DNA of 49,424 bases, from assembly GCA_028866835.1 (NCBI GenBank), contig JAGWHJ010000007.1:1-49424 (forward strand). Reading direction: 5' to 3'. The notes under the pieces were generated by a model that saw only the letters and a list, made by a program, of their open reading frames with translations, was not told where the DNA came from and searched no databases. Made by a program: the position numbers and the translations under genes. The stretch comes from Microcaldota archaeon. GTDB lineage: Archaea; Micrarchaeota; Micrarchaeia; Micrarchaeales; CABMGC01. This document shows positions 38,439 through 46,181 of this stretch, piece by piece; within the stretch, counting starts at the first letter, position 1, and each line of letters begins with the position of its first letter.

Positions 38439-39521
38439 TCATATAACGTGCCGCTTCCTCATCCTTGACAGTGTAAGCACCATCCCGAATACGAGAACGA
38501 GGATCCCCGCAGCCACGAATACCGACAGCAGGCTTGTGCTTATGTAACCCTCGACCCTCAGCGATATGCCCGAGGATATGGCTATGAACGAGAAGAGCGG
38601 AGGTATTGCAGGGAGCGGCGTCTTGTAGCGTTTGAGGAACCAGAAAGCCGCCATGAGGCCTATCGCGCCTCCGCATATCGTGAACAGGGCCACGAAGAGG
38701 TTCTGGAACGAGGAGTATATGCTAACCGCGGCCATGAGCGGAAGTCCTAGGTCTCCTTCGCCTATCTCTATCTGCGTTATCACGGGCAGCCTTCCGAAGG
38801 AGAGCAGCTTCTTGAAGAGCGGGTCCTTGTCCTCCTTAGTCTCATGCAGGTAGCTTAGATATGCCGCCACCTCCTCCGCGCTGACGTCCTTCTCCGGTAT
38901 GGCCTCGAGGTCCTCCTCGTTGACTAGAAAGATCATGTCCTCGTCGGCAAGCTTCTCAGCAACCTTTGTCATCGCTTTTGTGACGAAGACCGCGACATAG
39001 TCGTAAAGCGCGAGGAAGGCGAGCGCGATTATCGCGTACTTGAAGTTGAGATAGAAGCCAAGCACAAGGCCAACCCCTATGCTCGAGATTATCCATGTTG
39101 CGTTCCTCGCCATGTGCGTCTTTATCTTAAGCACTATGAGGAGCAGCGATGCGCCGAGCGCTATGAACAGGTAGGTCCACTGCAGCCCTGGGGGCAGCAC
39201 TATTGTGAGGAAGAAGAGGAACGCGAAGAAGGCCGTTGCCACGATGACGCACGATTCGAAGGCAAGGAAGAGGCGGTGGTTCCAGATCTCGCCTCCGTGC
39301 CTCTTATGCCTGTTCAGGAGCATGAGCAGCAATACTGAAATGAGCACGGCGTCTATGGCGTACGAAAGGTCGACGGTCGCCGGGCTTGTGAGCCTGCCTA
39401 TCACTATGTTTACGTTTGATGTATAGACGGTCAGCGAGGCCACGAGGAAGCCAGCGAACTGGACTATCAGGAACATGACCACTACTGCTACAATCTCCCT
39501 GGTCTCTATTACTTTCAGCAC
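38439..39521 (-). CDS. Presenilin/signal-peptide-peptidase-like intramembrane aspartyl protease
   Basis: 360 residues with about nine hydrophobic segments. Two catalytic aspartates are visible: Asp174 in ALYDYVAVF (the YD motif) and Asp257 in GEGDLGLPL (the GxGD motif). The PAL-type motif near the C-terminus reads PLPAIPPL (304-306). A large hydrophilic loop (about 183-250) lies between the two Asp helices, as in presenilins. The enzyme would cut transmembrane segments or signal-peptide remnants. It is convergent with the giant surface protein gene (6 bases between stops); a link between the two is possible but only by position. The start is a GTG. Confidence 0.85.
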   Translation of the reverse strand: MLKVIETREIVAVVVMFLIVQFAGFLVASLTVYTSNVNIVIGRLTSPATVDLSYAIDAVLISVLLLMLLNRHKRHGGEIWNHRLFLAFESCVIVATAFFAFLFFLTIVLPPGLQWTYLFIALGASLLLIVLKIKTHMARNATWIISSIGVGLVLGFYLNFKYAIIALAFLALYDYVAVFVTKAMTKVAEKLADEDMIFLVNEEDLEAIPEKDVSAEEVAAYLSYLHETKEDKDPLFKKLLSFGRLPVITQIEIGEGDLGLPLMAAVSIYSSFQNLFVALFTICGGAIGLMAAFWFLKRYKTPLPAIPPLFSFIAISSGISLRVEGYISTSLLSVFVAAGILVLVFGMVLTLSRMRKRHVI

Positions 39522-39626
39522 GCCCGCACCCAGATCGCCTATCTGGCCGATACTAATTAGGCATGCAGGTTTTTAACGGTTCAGTAGCCGGAGGCAGAGC
39601 CAAAGCAGGAAGAACGGGCATGGGTG

Positions 39627-39646
39627 GCACCGGCTAATGCCGGTGC
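39627..39646. other. Perfect 8-bp hairpin
   Basis: GCACCGGC, loop TAAT, GCCGGTGC. It lies between the 3' end of the TRAM gene and the 5' end of the presenilin-like gene (both minus strand), so it can end the first transcript. There is no U tract behind it on the minus strand. A second small hairpin (CACT-ac-AGTG) follows to the right. Confidence 0.5.
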
Positions 39647-39677
39647 GCTGACACTACAGTGCCGCATTATCCAATGC

Positions 39678-39917
39678 TTATACTAAAAGGCTCCCGTTTC
39701 CTATCAATGACCTTGACTCGCCAAGAGGCTCCGCGTAAGCGAAGGTCTTGTGCGAGTTGGTTATCCTTACCCTGTACTCCTTCCCAATTCTGGCCTTCGC
39801 GTTCCTTATGAAGACAACCACGTTGTCCACACGCCCGATACCCTCTCCTCTCTGGTTTCGCGCTACGATCTTCACATCGTAGGTCTCTCCTTCCATCAGT
39901 TCGTATAGTCCCATTCT
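39678..39917 (-). CDS. TRAM domain RNA-binding protein
   Basis: About 79 residues. The core VKIVARNQRGEGIGRVDNVVVFI, then NAKARIGKEYRVRITNSHKT, is a stand-alone TRAM domain, a beta-barrel that binds RNA; such small proteins are abundant in archaea and can act as RNA chaperones. An ATG seven codons upstream (39938) is in frame; the ATG at 39917 is preferred because the family starts there. Asp is replaced by Glu in the usual GDG(I/V) turn (GEGI). Confidence 0.82.
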   Translation of the reverse strand, partial: RMGLYELMEGETYDVKIVARNQRGEGIGRVDNVVVFIRNAKARIGKEYRVRITNSHKTFAYAEPLGESRSLIGNGSLLV

Positions 39918-39938
39918 CATTCCCTCACCCAACCCCAA

Positions 39939-40278
39939 GGGTCAGCTAAGCGTGAATACTTGAAATGCGCTTCCTTGCGCGCTGTATACTCTACTCTAAT
40001 TAGCCAATGCATAAGAGCCATCACCACCCAAAAAAGTTTTCAGGTTTAGATCATGCCACTCCATTGCATTGGCTTGTTGCCCAATACAACGCTGACATGC
40101 ATACTGGATTTCCTATAGAAAAAGCTATGCTAGCTATGTGGTGTACCGTCCTTTTGTCTTGCACACTCGCTAACATACCCATCAATTACTATTTAAGCAC
40201 AGAAACTATATAAACCTTTTCTTCAAAACCGAAAGAGTTACCTACAATATAGAACAAAACAGGGATTTGTAGCCGAAA
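39939..40278. other. 340-bp spacer without a clear gene
   Basis: The stretch is AT-richer than its surroundings. It holds an open frame of 68 codons (described separately) and TATA-like sites near 40189-40214 on both strands (GCTTAAATAG, GTTTATATAG), which have no well-placed gene behind them on the plus strand. A small RNA starting around 40180 (minus) or 40235 (plus) is possible. I see no C/D or H/ACA box that I would defend. Confidence 0.4.
40007..40213 (+). CDS. Doubtful small membrane-like ORF
   Basis: 68 codons. A His-rich start (MHKSHHHPKKF) is followed by one hydrophobic stretch (AMLAMWCTVLLSCTLANI). There is no ribosome-binding site and the base use looks like spacer. It may be chance. 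Confidence 0.2.
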   Translation: MHKSHHHPKKFSGLDHATPLHWLVAQYNADMHTGFPIEKAMLAMWCTVLLSCTLANIPINYYLSTETI

Positions 40279-41697
40279 TCATGCAAGTGCCGACTTGAAT
40301 GTAGCGGCGAGTTCCTTGAGCACTGTGCTCTTCGCGTCCTTGTCACGAAGCTTTATGCTCGCGGCGCACCTATGGCCTCCGCCTCCTTCGACGAGGTTCT
40401 CGTACCTGGACTTTATGTCCGAGATGGTAGCGAGCAGGTCTATCCTTTCGCCAAGCTCCTTCCCTAGTCTTATGGAGATGTAAGCGCCGACATGCACTAT
40501 GACAACCGTATTGGGTCCGTATATCTCCCGCAGCCTGTCCAGGAGCTTCGATGCGTACCTCCCAGGGAGCGGATACTTGGATTCCTCCGACTTCACCTTC
40601 TCGAAGTCCAGCACGAAGACATCGCCGTTTCCGGCCTTGTGCCTCCTCATCGCGTCGAGGCCTGCATCGAGTGCCTCCCCTAGCTTGTTGTTCGCATAGC
40701 CTAGAAGCTCCTCCATTTTTTCGTGGTTCTTGAAGATGTTGCCTATCTCCTTTGGCGATATCCTGTTGTGGAAGGACCCGGACCCTATCCTCGTGTCGCT
40801 CGTCAGGAGGTCGAGTATCATCGCGGTGTCTACGGCCTGCTTCCCTGCCGTCGCGTACTCGCTGTAATCGCCTATGAACGATGCGTCCTCCATAACCGGC
40901 AGGTTTATCTCAGAGAAGCTTCGCCCTAGCATGCTCGCGAGGAAGCCCGCGGTGTAATTTGAATCGGACCCGAACAGCCAGGGATTCATGTAGTTCTTCA
41001 GCCGCGTGCCCTCGAAGCCCTCGACTATCGGATGGTGGTCCAGCCAGATAATGTCGAACGCATTCTCCGCCTGTCTTATCCCGTTGTTGCTGTCGGTTGA
41101 TGTGCCAAAGTCTATTATCATGAGCAGTGGCTTCTCCACGCTTGTATAGTTGTTCACGAGGAGCGTGTCATAGCTTGCATCATTTGCGCTATAGGAGACG
41201 CCTGTGTGCATTATCCACGAGACGCTCCCTTCATGGTTTGAGCCCAGCTTCTTCATCAGCGATTCCATCGCCCTGTAGATGCAGTAAGCACCGCTGCTGC
41301 CATCAGCGTCATTGTGGAACCTTACCACAACCGGCGCGCCAAGCATGAGCTTCCTTATCAGCACGAGAGCTGCCGTTGCGATGTGCTTCCACATCTTCGC
41401 GGTTGTGCGATCGAGGGCATCAATTCCCCTGACATACGGCTTCGGATTGAGCTGGGCCTTGGCCTCGGAGACTACCGATTCCTGCAGTTTAGCTATATAC
41501 TCCTGGGCCTCGTCTTCCTCTATTATCGCAGCGCTGCTTACCACTCCCTTGTCGACAATCATGTCGGCGACCTCGCCGACCTTCAGGACTATGCCGCTCT
41601 GCAGCTCATGCACTGATACCCGCTTGTCTACGCTAGCGATGTAGTACCTCCTGCCCGATTCTGATGCATGCTTCTCGCATGCTATATAGCCCAGCAT
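40279..41697 (-). CDS. DHH/DHHA1 phosphoesterase, RecJ-like
   Basis: 472 residues. The four DHH-superfamily motifs are present: RFHNDADGSSGA (HxDxDG, about 127), LLMIIDFGTS (Asp), DIIWLDHHPI (DHH) and SNYTAGFLAS. The DHHA1 domain ends with EGGGGHRCAASI. These make a manganese-dependent phosphoesterase that may cut single-stranded nucleic acid (RecJ, archaeal GAN) or small cyclic or oligo-nucleotides. An N-terminal region of about 120 residues has no recognised fold. The start codon abuts the stop of the Cys-repeat membrane protein (TGAATG), so it is the last gene of a three-gene operon that starts with a KaiC-like ATPase. Confidence 0.88.
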   Translation of the reverse strand: MLGYIACEKHASESGRRYYIASVDKRVSVHELQSGIVLKVGEVADMIVDKGVVSSAAIIEEDEAQEYIAKLQESVVSEAKAQLNPKPYVRGIDALDRTTAKMWKHIATAALVLIRKLMLGAPVVVRFHNDADGSSGAYCIYRAMESLMKKLGSNHEGSVSWIMHTGVSYSANDASYDTLLVNNYTSVEKPLLMIIDFGTSTDSNNGIRQAENAFDIIWLDHHPIVEGFEGTRLKNYMNPWLFGSDSNYTAGFLASMLGRSFSEINLPVMEDASFIGDYSEYATAGKQAVDTAMILDLLTSDTRIGSGSFHNRISPKEIGNIFKNHEKMEELLGYANNKLGEALDAGLDAMRRHKAGNGDVFVLDFEKVKSEESKYPLPGRYASKLLDRLREIYGPNTVVIVHVGAYISIRLGKELGERIDLLATISDIKSRYENLVEGGGGHRCAASIKLRDKDAKSTVLKELAATFKSALA

Positions 41698-42795
41698 TCA
41701 ATTTCCCTGTGAAAGGTTGTTCGCGTTTGCTATGTCAAGCTGGCATCCGAGCTTTTCCATCGAGTTCTTTATGTAGTTGCATATGCGGGAATCGTTGGTC
41801 ACCTGCGCTATGCTCGAGTAGCACTGGTAAGATTCGTTCGTTATCAGGCCTTTGCACAGGCTTGCGTTCTTCGTGGCAACGGCCTTTATGTACGTGATCG
41901 AATCATTGCACTCCTGCTGGCTCTGCGTCTGGTTGTAGCACTGCAGGTAAAGCGCGGTGTAGTTGATTGCGGATCTGGCCGTGGCATTCATCCTGGACGC
42001 ATTGTCCGTCGCAGTGCACAGCGCGCTTATGTTTGCGTCCGAGATCCTCGCGCACAGGCTCGCGTTGTCGGTCTTCGCCGAGAGCACCATGTAGCAGAAG
42101 TCCTTCGGCGCCACCGACGAATTGCTGAAGCCGAGGTAGCTGACGAGCTCGCTCACGTATGCGTTGAAGCTGTCGTTGGACCTGTAGTTCTCGTTCTGGT
42201 ACATCGCCAGTGTCAGGTTGTAGTCTGTCGATGATGTCATGTTTGCGCAGTATGCAGGGCTGGAGCGCGACAGGGCGTTGTCGAAGCCCGTCGTTGCAAG
42301 GCATATGCTCTGCTGCGTCGCGTTCGGAACTCCGGCGCACGCATGCGTGTTCGAAGTTGCGAGAGCGATCGTGTACAGGCACATGGACCTCTCCGACTGG
42401 TTTAGGCCCTGGCAGAGCTGCGCCTGCTCTGTGCCTGTGGCTATCGCATAGAAGCACTGCGACTTGACGACGCCGCCCTGTATCCTGGAGCAGTCCGTCG
42501 CATTTGTCCTGTTTATGGCTATGTTGTAGTAGCAGCTGTCCGCGCCGCTCTGGGAAAGCGCGCCGCATATGCTCGCATTTCCAGATGAGTAGGCAAGGTT
42601 GTTTATGCATGCGTCCCTGCCGAGTATCGAGCCCTCGCATCTCTGCAGCTGCGTGCCCCTCGGCACAAGCACAATAGAGAATACCGCCAGAAGGATTATT
42701 ATCACGGTGATCGCGAAGTAGATCGGCAGCTGCTTCTTCTCCTCCTCGCTCATCGATGCGCTCCTTGCCTTGTGCTCCTTCTTGCCCTCTAGCAT
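41698..42795 (-). CDS. Membrane-anchored Cys-repeat protein
   Basis: 365 residues, not recognised. A short charged cytoplasmic start (about 1-22) is followed by one membrane helix (about 25-45, IYFAITVIIILLAVFSIVLV). The outer part of about 315 residues is built of helical units of about 25-35 residues with Cys at both ends, of the form C-x-x-(I/L)...(S/N)-x-C-x-x-x-I-A...A-x-x-C (for example CSRIQGGVVKSQCFYAIATG). About 22 cysteines and many sequons (NAS, NIS, NDS) are visible, so the part should be disulfide-bonded and glycosylated. It lies in a tight operon: eight bases after the KaiC-like gene and directly before the DHH gene. Confidence 0.8.
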   Translation of the reverse strand: MLEGKKEHKARSASMSEEEKKQLPIYFAITVIIILLAVFSIVLVPRGTQLQRCEGSILGRDACINNLAYSSGNASICGALSQSGADSCYYNIAINRTNATDCSRIQGGVVKSQCFYAIATGTEQAQLCQGLNQSERSMCLYTIALATSNTHACAGVPNATQQSICLATTGFDNALSRSSPAYCANMTSSTDYNLTLAMYQNENYRSNDSFNAYVSELVSYLGFSNSSVAPKDFCYMVLSAKTDNASLCARISDANISALCTATDNASRMNATARSAINYTALYLQCYNQTQSQQECNDSITYIKAVATKNASLCKGLITNESYQCYSSIAQVTNDSRICNYIKNSMEKLGCQLDIANANNLSQGN

Positions 42796-42803
42796 GCTGC
42801 CAC

Positions 42804-43538
42804 TCAGGAGATCCTCTCCTCGACGGAGAATATTCTGAAACCTTCAGGCGTTATGTCGTATGGGGTGGTGACGAAGCTGTGCTTGGTGCCACGCATCTTG
42901 ATGATCTCGATTGCAAGGAGCCTCTGCGTCTCCTTCTCTATCTGGTATAGCGTTATTATTCCGTCGTACGTGAAGAACTCGGGCTTGAACTTCAGTTTGC
43001 TTCTCTCCGGGTTCGGCATCTCCGACGTCAGTATGGATGTTATCCCCATCCTCCTGAAGTTGTTCACTAGCGAGAGCATCGCCTTCCTGAAACGTATGTG
43101 CTCCTTTACGAGGATCTCGAGGACAGAAGCCGAATCGATCACTACCCTTGACACCTTCTTGCCCTCCAACAGGTCCTCTATCTTGGCCACGAACTTTCCG
43201 AACGCGAAGTCGCCCTCCTCGCTCCCGGTAAACAGGTCCTCGGTGGGATCGATGCCTGCAACTGTGAGCATGCCGCTCTCAATCTGGGCATCTATCTCAT
43301 CCGCAATCTCCGAGAAGGCGATCTTCGCGTTGCTTATAATCCTCTGGGGCTCCTCTTCAAGGGCTACGAAAAGGCCTGCCTCCCCCATCTTCGCATTCCT
43401 GAAGAGGAACTCGAACGCGAGCAGTGTCTTTCCTGCACCGGGCCCCCCCGTGATTATTATCTGGTTGTTTTTCGGTATGCCGCCATAAAGCATGGCATCG
43501 AGGCCCCTTATGCCGGTCTTAACGAGCTCATGTTGCAT
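42804..43538 (-). CDS. KaiC-like ATPase (operon leader)
   Basis: 244 residues, one KaiC domain. The signature VKTGIRGLDAMLYGGIPKNN leads into Walker A GGPGAGKT (about 31-38). A LFVALEEEPQRI stretch and Walker B (SRVVIDSASVL) follow, with SILTSEMPNPE as the third conserved block. It is shorter than and distinct from the copy at 720-1529. In archaea such ATPases regulate motility and other surface systems, often by sensing ATP or phosphorylation. The operon with a membrane Cys-repeat protein and a phosphoesterase suggests a signalling role linked to the envelope. The start at 43538 is preceded by GTTGAT. Confidence 0.88.
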   Translation of the reverse strand: MQHELVKTGIRGLDAMLYGGIPKNNQIIITGGPGAGKTLLAFEFLFRNAKMGEAGLFVALEEEPQRIISNAKIAFSEIADEIDAQIESGMLTVAGIDPTEDLFTGSEEGDFAFGKFVAKIEDLLEGKKVSRVVIDSASVLEILVKEHIRFRKAMLSLVNNFRRMGITSILTSEMPNPERSKLKFKPEFFTYDGIITLYQIEKETQRLLAIEIIKMRGTKHSFVTTPYDITPEGFRIFSVEERIS

Positions 43539-43599
43539 TTTATCAACAACCTATAATAACGTTTAACTTTTATATATTCGTGGCAAATCCTGAAACGTC

Positions 43600-44370
43600 T
43601 TGGCCAGTGATACCGTGAACAAGCGCACCATGCTAATAGGCGCGATAATATTCCTGATAAGCCTGCTCGCCCTCTCTTCCGCTAACCAGCAGATCTCATC
43701 AAGCATCGGAAACTCCAATCTCACATCTCTCTCGGCGACGCTCTCGGGCAATGCCGTCATATCCCAGCAAATATCCACTAATTCAACGTCCTTCCTGGAG
43801 GCCGGATACCAGGCGGCATATCCCATGGACTTCTACATAACCGACGCAAGCGCATACAACTCCCTGAGGCCGTACATGCTCCTGAACCAATCGCTGTTCC
43901 CGCACGCCCTCAACCTGACAAATGATGGCATAATATCAATGGTCAACAGCTCTCCAAGGGGCATCTTCCCCTACGAGCCCAACTACATCGGCACGTTCCC
44001 GCAGCCTTACGGGAACTACACGCGGAACGTCAACAGCTCCTATGTGACCAACGGCACGTATTACGTCATAATCCAGAATGACGGCAGCACGAACAACACG
44101 GTGCTCTACTACTATTACAAAAGGGCCGTCCCTTCCGCTGTGTTCCTCGTCGCATCGGTAAATCCGACAGGCGTGCTCGGCACGCTGATGCTGCTTGCAG
44201 GGCTGATCATCTTCGTGTACGGTGCCGTCGCCAAGGGCGGCGAGAAAGGCGAGGAGAAGCGTAACCCCAAGGACGAAGAAGTCTACAACGCGTACAGGGT
44301 CATAGAGAAAAGGCCGCGCATGCCAGGGCAGCGCAAGAAATCAACTGCAAAGCGCAGGAAACCGAAATAA
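43600..44370 (+). CDS. Two-helix membrane protein with outer domain, unknown function
   Basis: 256 residues from TTG; an ATG 10 codons on is an alternative. A TATA box (TTTTATATATTC, 43567-43578) centred about 27 bases before the TTG favours a leaderless start at 43600. An N-terminal membrane helix (MLIGAIIFLISLLALSSA), an outer domain of about 150 residues with many sequons and Tyr-rich strands (VLYYYYKRAVPSAVF), a second helix (GTLMLLAGLIIFVYGAVA) and a very basic tail (QRKKSTAKRRKPK) can be seen. It diverges from the KaiC-like operon. Confidence 0.72.
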   Translation: MASDTVNKRTMLIGAIIFLISLLALSSANQQISSSIGNSNLTSLSATLSGNAVISQQISTNSTSFLEAGYQAAYPMDFYITDASAYNSLRPYMLLNQSLFPHALNLTNDGIISMVNSSPRGIFPYEPNYIGTFPQPYGNYTRNVNSSYVTNGTYYVIIQNDGSTNNTVLYYYYKRAVPSAVFLVASVNPTGVLGTLMLLAGLIIFVYGAVAKGGEKGEEKRNPKDEEVYNAYRVIEKRPRMPGQRKKSTAKRRKPK

Positions 44371-44423
44371 TGCCAATGTATTTTAATACCGCCGAATAAC
44401 AATCCTACTGATTAGGTAATCGA

Positions 44424-44753
44424 ATGGCTAACGAACAACAACCGGTAAACATCAACATGGCCAAGTCAAAGCTGAAGCCGGTCTTCGCGGACGAAGTGGG
44501 GATAGTGCTCAAGGTCAAGGCAAACAAGAACGAAAAGGGCGACGTCGAGAAGGAGGGGCACGTCGAGCTCATCTTCCTGGACATGGTAAAGCAGCAGCCC
44601 ATAGGCGAGTACATACTCTCAAAGTCTACCGCCAAGGCGCTCGTGGGCACGCTGAGCCAGAGCCTTATCAACCTCGACAAGGAGCTCGCGAACAAGAGCA
44701 TGCCAAAGCAGCCTGAGATAAAGACCACTGGCGATGCAAGCTACATAAGATAA
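44424..44753 (+). CDS. DUF3467-like small protein
   Basis: 109 residues. The pattern PVFADEVGIVLKVK, then GHVELIFLDM, then YILSKSTAKALVGTLSQSLINLDKE resembles DUF3467 (N-x-x-x-(V/I)-x-x-S-x-x-x-F-x-(L/I)-x-F...R-(I/V)-x-(L/M)-(S/T)-P-x-x-A-K-x-L). The function of that family is not settled. It is cytoplasmic, with no signal peptide. The ATG is preceded by TTAGGTAATCG, and a TATA box (ATTTTAATAC) lies about 27 bases before a start near 44411. Confidence 0.6.
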   Translation: MANEQQPVNINMAKSKLKPVFADEVGIVLKVKANKNEKGDVEKEGHVELIFLDMVKQQPIGEYILSKSTAKALVGTLSQSLINLDKELANKSMPKQPEIKTTGDASYIR

Positions 44754-44801
44754 GAAGCAAGAGAAGCATCCGAATGGGTCTGGGGGCTTGGAAAGACTTT
44801 T

Positions 44802-44820
44802 ATATCGGCAATTGCGATAT
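44802..44820 (+). promoter_or_regulatory. Palindrome at the promoter of the gene at 44838
   Basis: ATATC, G, GCAATTGC, GATAT: a 19-base near-perfect palindrome with one extra base. It overlaps the right part of the TATA element (TTTTATATC) and extends toward the transcription start, a good place for a repressor. Confidence 0.45.
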
Positions 44821-44837
44821 ACTGCTAGGTATAAACA

Positions 44838-45356
44838 GTGAACGGGACCCAACCGCAGGCCGATATTCCAAGGGGCAAGATGACAGAGGAATTATCGAGG
44901 ATGCTTGATCTGCTAGTAAGGCAGCTTTGCGACTCCATGGCTGAGGAACTTGTAAGGGAGACGAGGAGGACGCTAGGCAACAGGGACATAGAGGAACTGT
45001 TCGAGGAAGGCATACTGCCGTATTTCATAGCTTCTGGTGTACTTGCATTCTGCGGCAGGGACATAGACACCGGAAGCGTAGCAAGGATCGTCTCGGCGCT
45101 TGGAATAAAGCCCGATCCGAAGCTGCTTGATACGGTAGCTGGACTGAGGTACAAGAACCGCATAGTCTACATAGTAGCGCTCTACTGCCTTATCGGCAAC
45201 AGCATAGAGCCTAGCGAGGCGAAGATAATGGGCATTGTAAGTGCCATCGACATACATCCTGACGCGTCGATCGCAAGGGATGCGATGGCTCTCTACAGGA
45301 AGAGGCTCGAAGGAGGCAACAAACAGCCGCAAAGCCCCGGCGCGCCGCAGCAGTAG
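44838..45356 (+). CDS. Protein with tandem ribosomal P1-like helical domains
   Basis: 172 residues from GTG. Two stretches (about 60-100 and 108-155) have the pattern of the helical N-terminal domain of ribosomal stalk proteins P1/P2: YFIASGVLAFCGRDIDTGSV, then IVSALGIKPDPKLLDTV; and YIVALYCLIGNSIEPSEAKI, then IVSAIDIHPDASIARDA. In P1 the form is Y-x-x-A-x-L-L-x-x-x-G-x-x-I-T-x-x-x-(I/V)...A-x-G-(I/V)-x-(V/P). There is no acidic factor-binding tail; the end is Gln/Pro-rich. It could bind a stalk partner, or simply be an independent helical repeat. This is a pattern match only. Confidence 0.6.
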   Translation: MNGTQPQADIPRGKMTEELSRMLDLLVRQLCDSMAEELVRETRRTLGNRDIEELFEEGILPYFIASGVLAFCGRDIDTGSVARIVSALGIKPDPKLLDTVAGLRYKNRIVYIVALYCLIGNSIEPSEAKIMGIVSAIDIHPDASIARDAMALYRKRLEGGNKQPQSPGAPQQ

Positions 45357-45372
45357 AAGAAAGAAGCAGAGG

Positions 45373-46035
45373 CTATGTCGCGGGCTGCAGCCTCATTTCC
45401 TCTACGTCTACGGCCCCATCCCTCCTGTATATCTCTATGAGGCGCCTCCTTGCATCGTCAAGAAATGACACTGCACCGAGCTTCCTGTCGCCTCTCTCAA
45501 GCCTGTCCCCATTCTGCTTCGGCCCGTACAGGACAACCTCAGTGGTGCCTTTACGCTCCGCAGCTATGTCAAGCATCGCAGTTCTTTCGTTAACCGAGAT
45601 GCGCATTCCAGTGGTCACGGTCTCCACAGGCACAAAAGGCGTGCCTGCAGTGCCGCGGGCCTCGAAGAAGAACACCCTCGCTCCGCGAAGCCTTGCCGTT
45701 ATCCCCATGCGCCCCGCGGCGCGGCCGCCACTGTGAAATTCATAATCAACGAAAGTCGGTGTCGTCCCCGGCTGCCCAAGCCTTCCCAGCTCTGCAAGGA
45801 CCCTCTCGGCAGCCTCGAGCCCGCCGTTTACCATCTGCGTTTCGTGTATCCTCAGGCTGCGCACATCTGTTATCCGTTCGCCATTCTGGCCAGCCATAAG
45901 TTTCAGCGCGCTCAATGCGCTTCCGGAGACGAGGAATCCTGTCTTCTCCTCAGGCCCCTCTGCGCGCTGGGCATCCGTCAGCATCCTGTAAAAATACGGT
46001 CGCGGCTGTTCGCCAACTCGCGTCATCCTAGGCAT
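45373..46035 (-). CDS. Protein of unknown function
   Basis: 220 residues, not recognised. It is soluble, Arg- and Gly-rich, with mixed alpha/beta character. Notable stretches are SGSALSALKLMAGQNGERI, then ARVFFFEARGTAGTPFVPVE and TAMLDIAAERKGTTEVVLYG, which look like beta strands of one domain. No catalytic or nucleic-acid-binding motif stands out. The start is preceded by GTGATGAA. It converges with the gene to its left (16 bases between stops). Confidence 0.58.
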   Translation of the reverse strand: MPRMTRVGEQPRPYFYRMLTDAQRAEGPEEKTGFLVSGSALSALKLMAGQNGERITDVRSLRIHETQMVNGGLEAAERVLAELGRLGQPGTTPTFVDYEFHSGGRAAGRMGITARLRGARVFFFEARGTAGTPFVPVETVTTGMRISVNERTAMLDIAAERKGTTEVVLYGPKQNGDRLERGDRKLGAVSFLDDARRRLIEIYRRDGAVDVEEMRLQPAT

Positions 46036-46150
46036 TTCATCACAAAAGCAATCTTCTTTTACAGATATTTAAAACTTCTCGGACGGTACGTAACTGACCT
46101 CGGGAAAGAGGCCATGTTAACCCTTTGTCGTAGCCCAGTCCGTCAATTCA

Positions 46151-46160
46151 CTATATAAAG
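46151..46160 (+). promoter_or_regulatory. TATA box for the XRE-type regulator
   Basis: CTATATAAAG is centred 27 bases before the ATG at 46182, so a leaderless transcript is predicted. Confidence 0.6.
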
Positions 46161-46181
46161 TTTGCCGTCCAAGCAATACTC

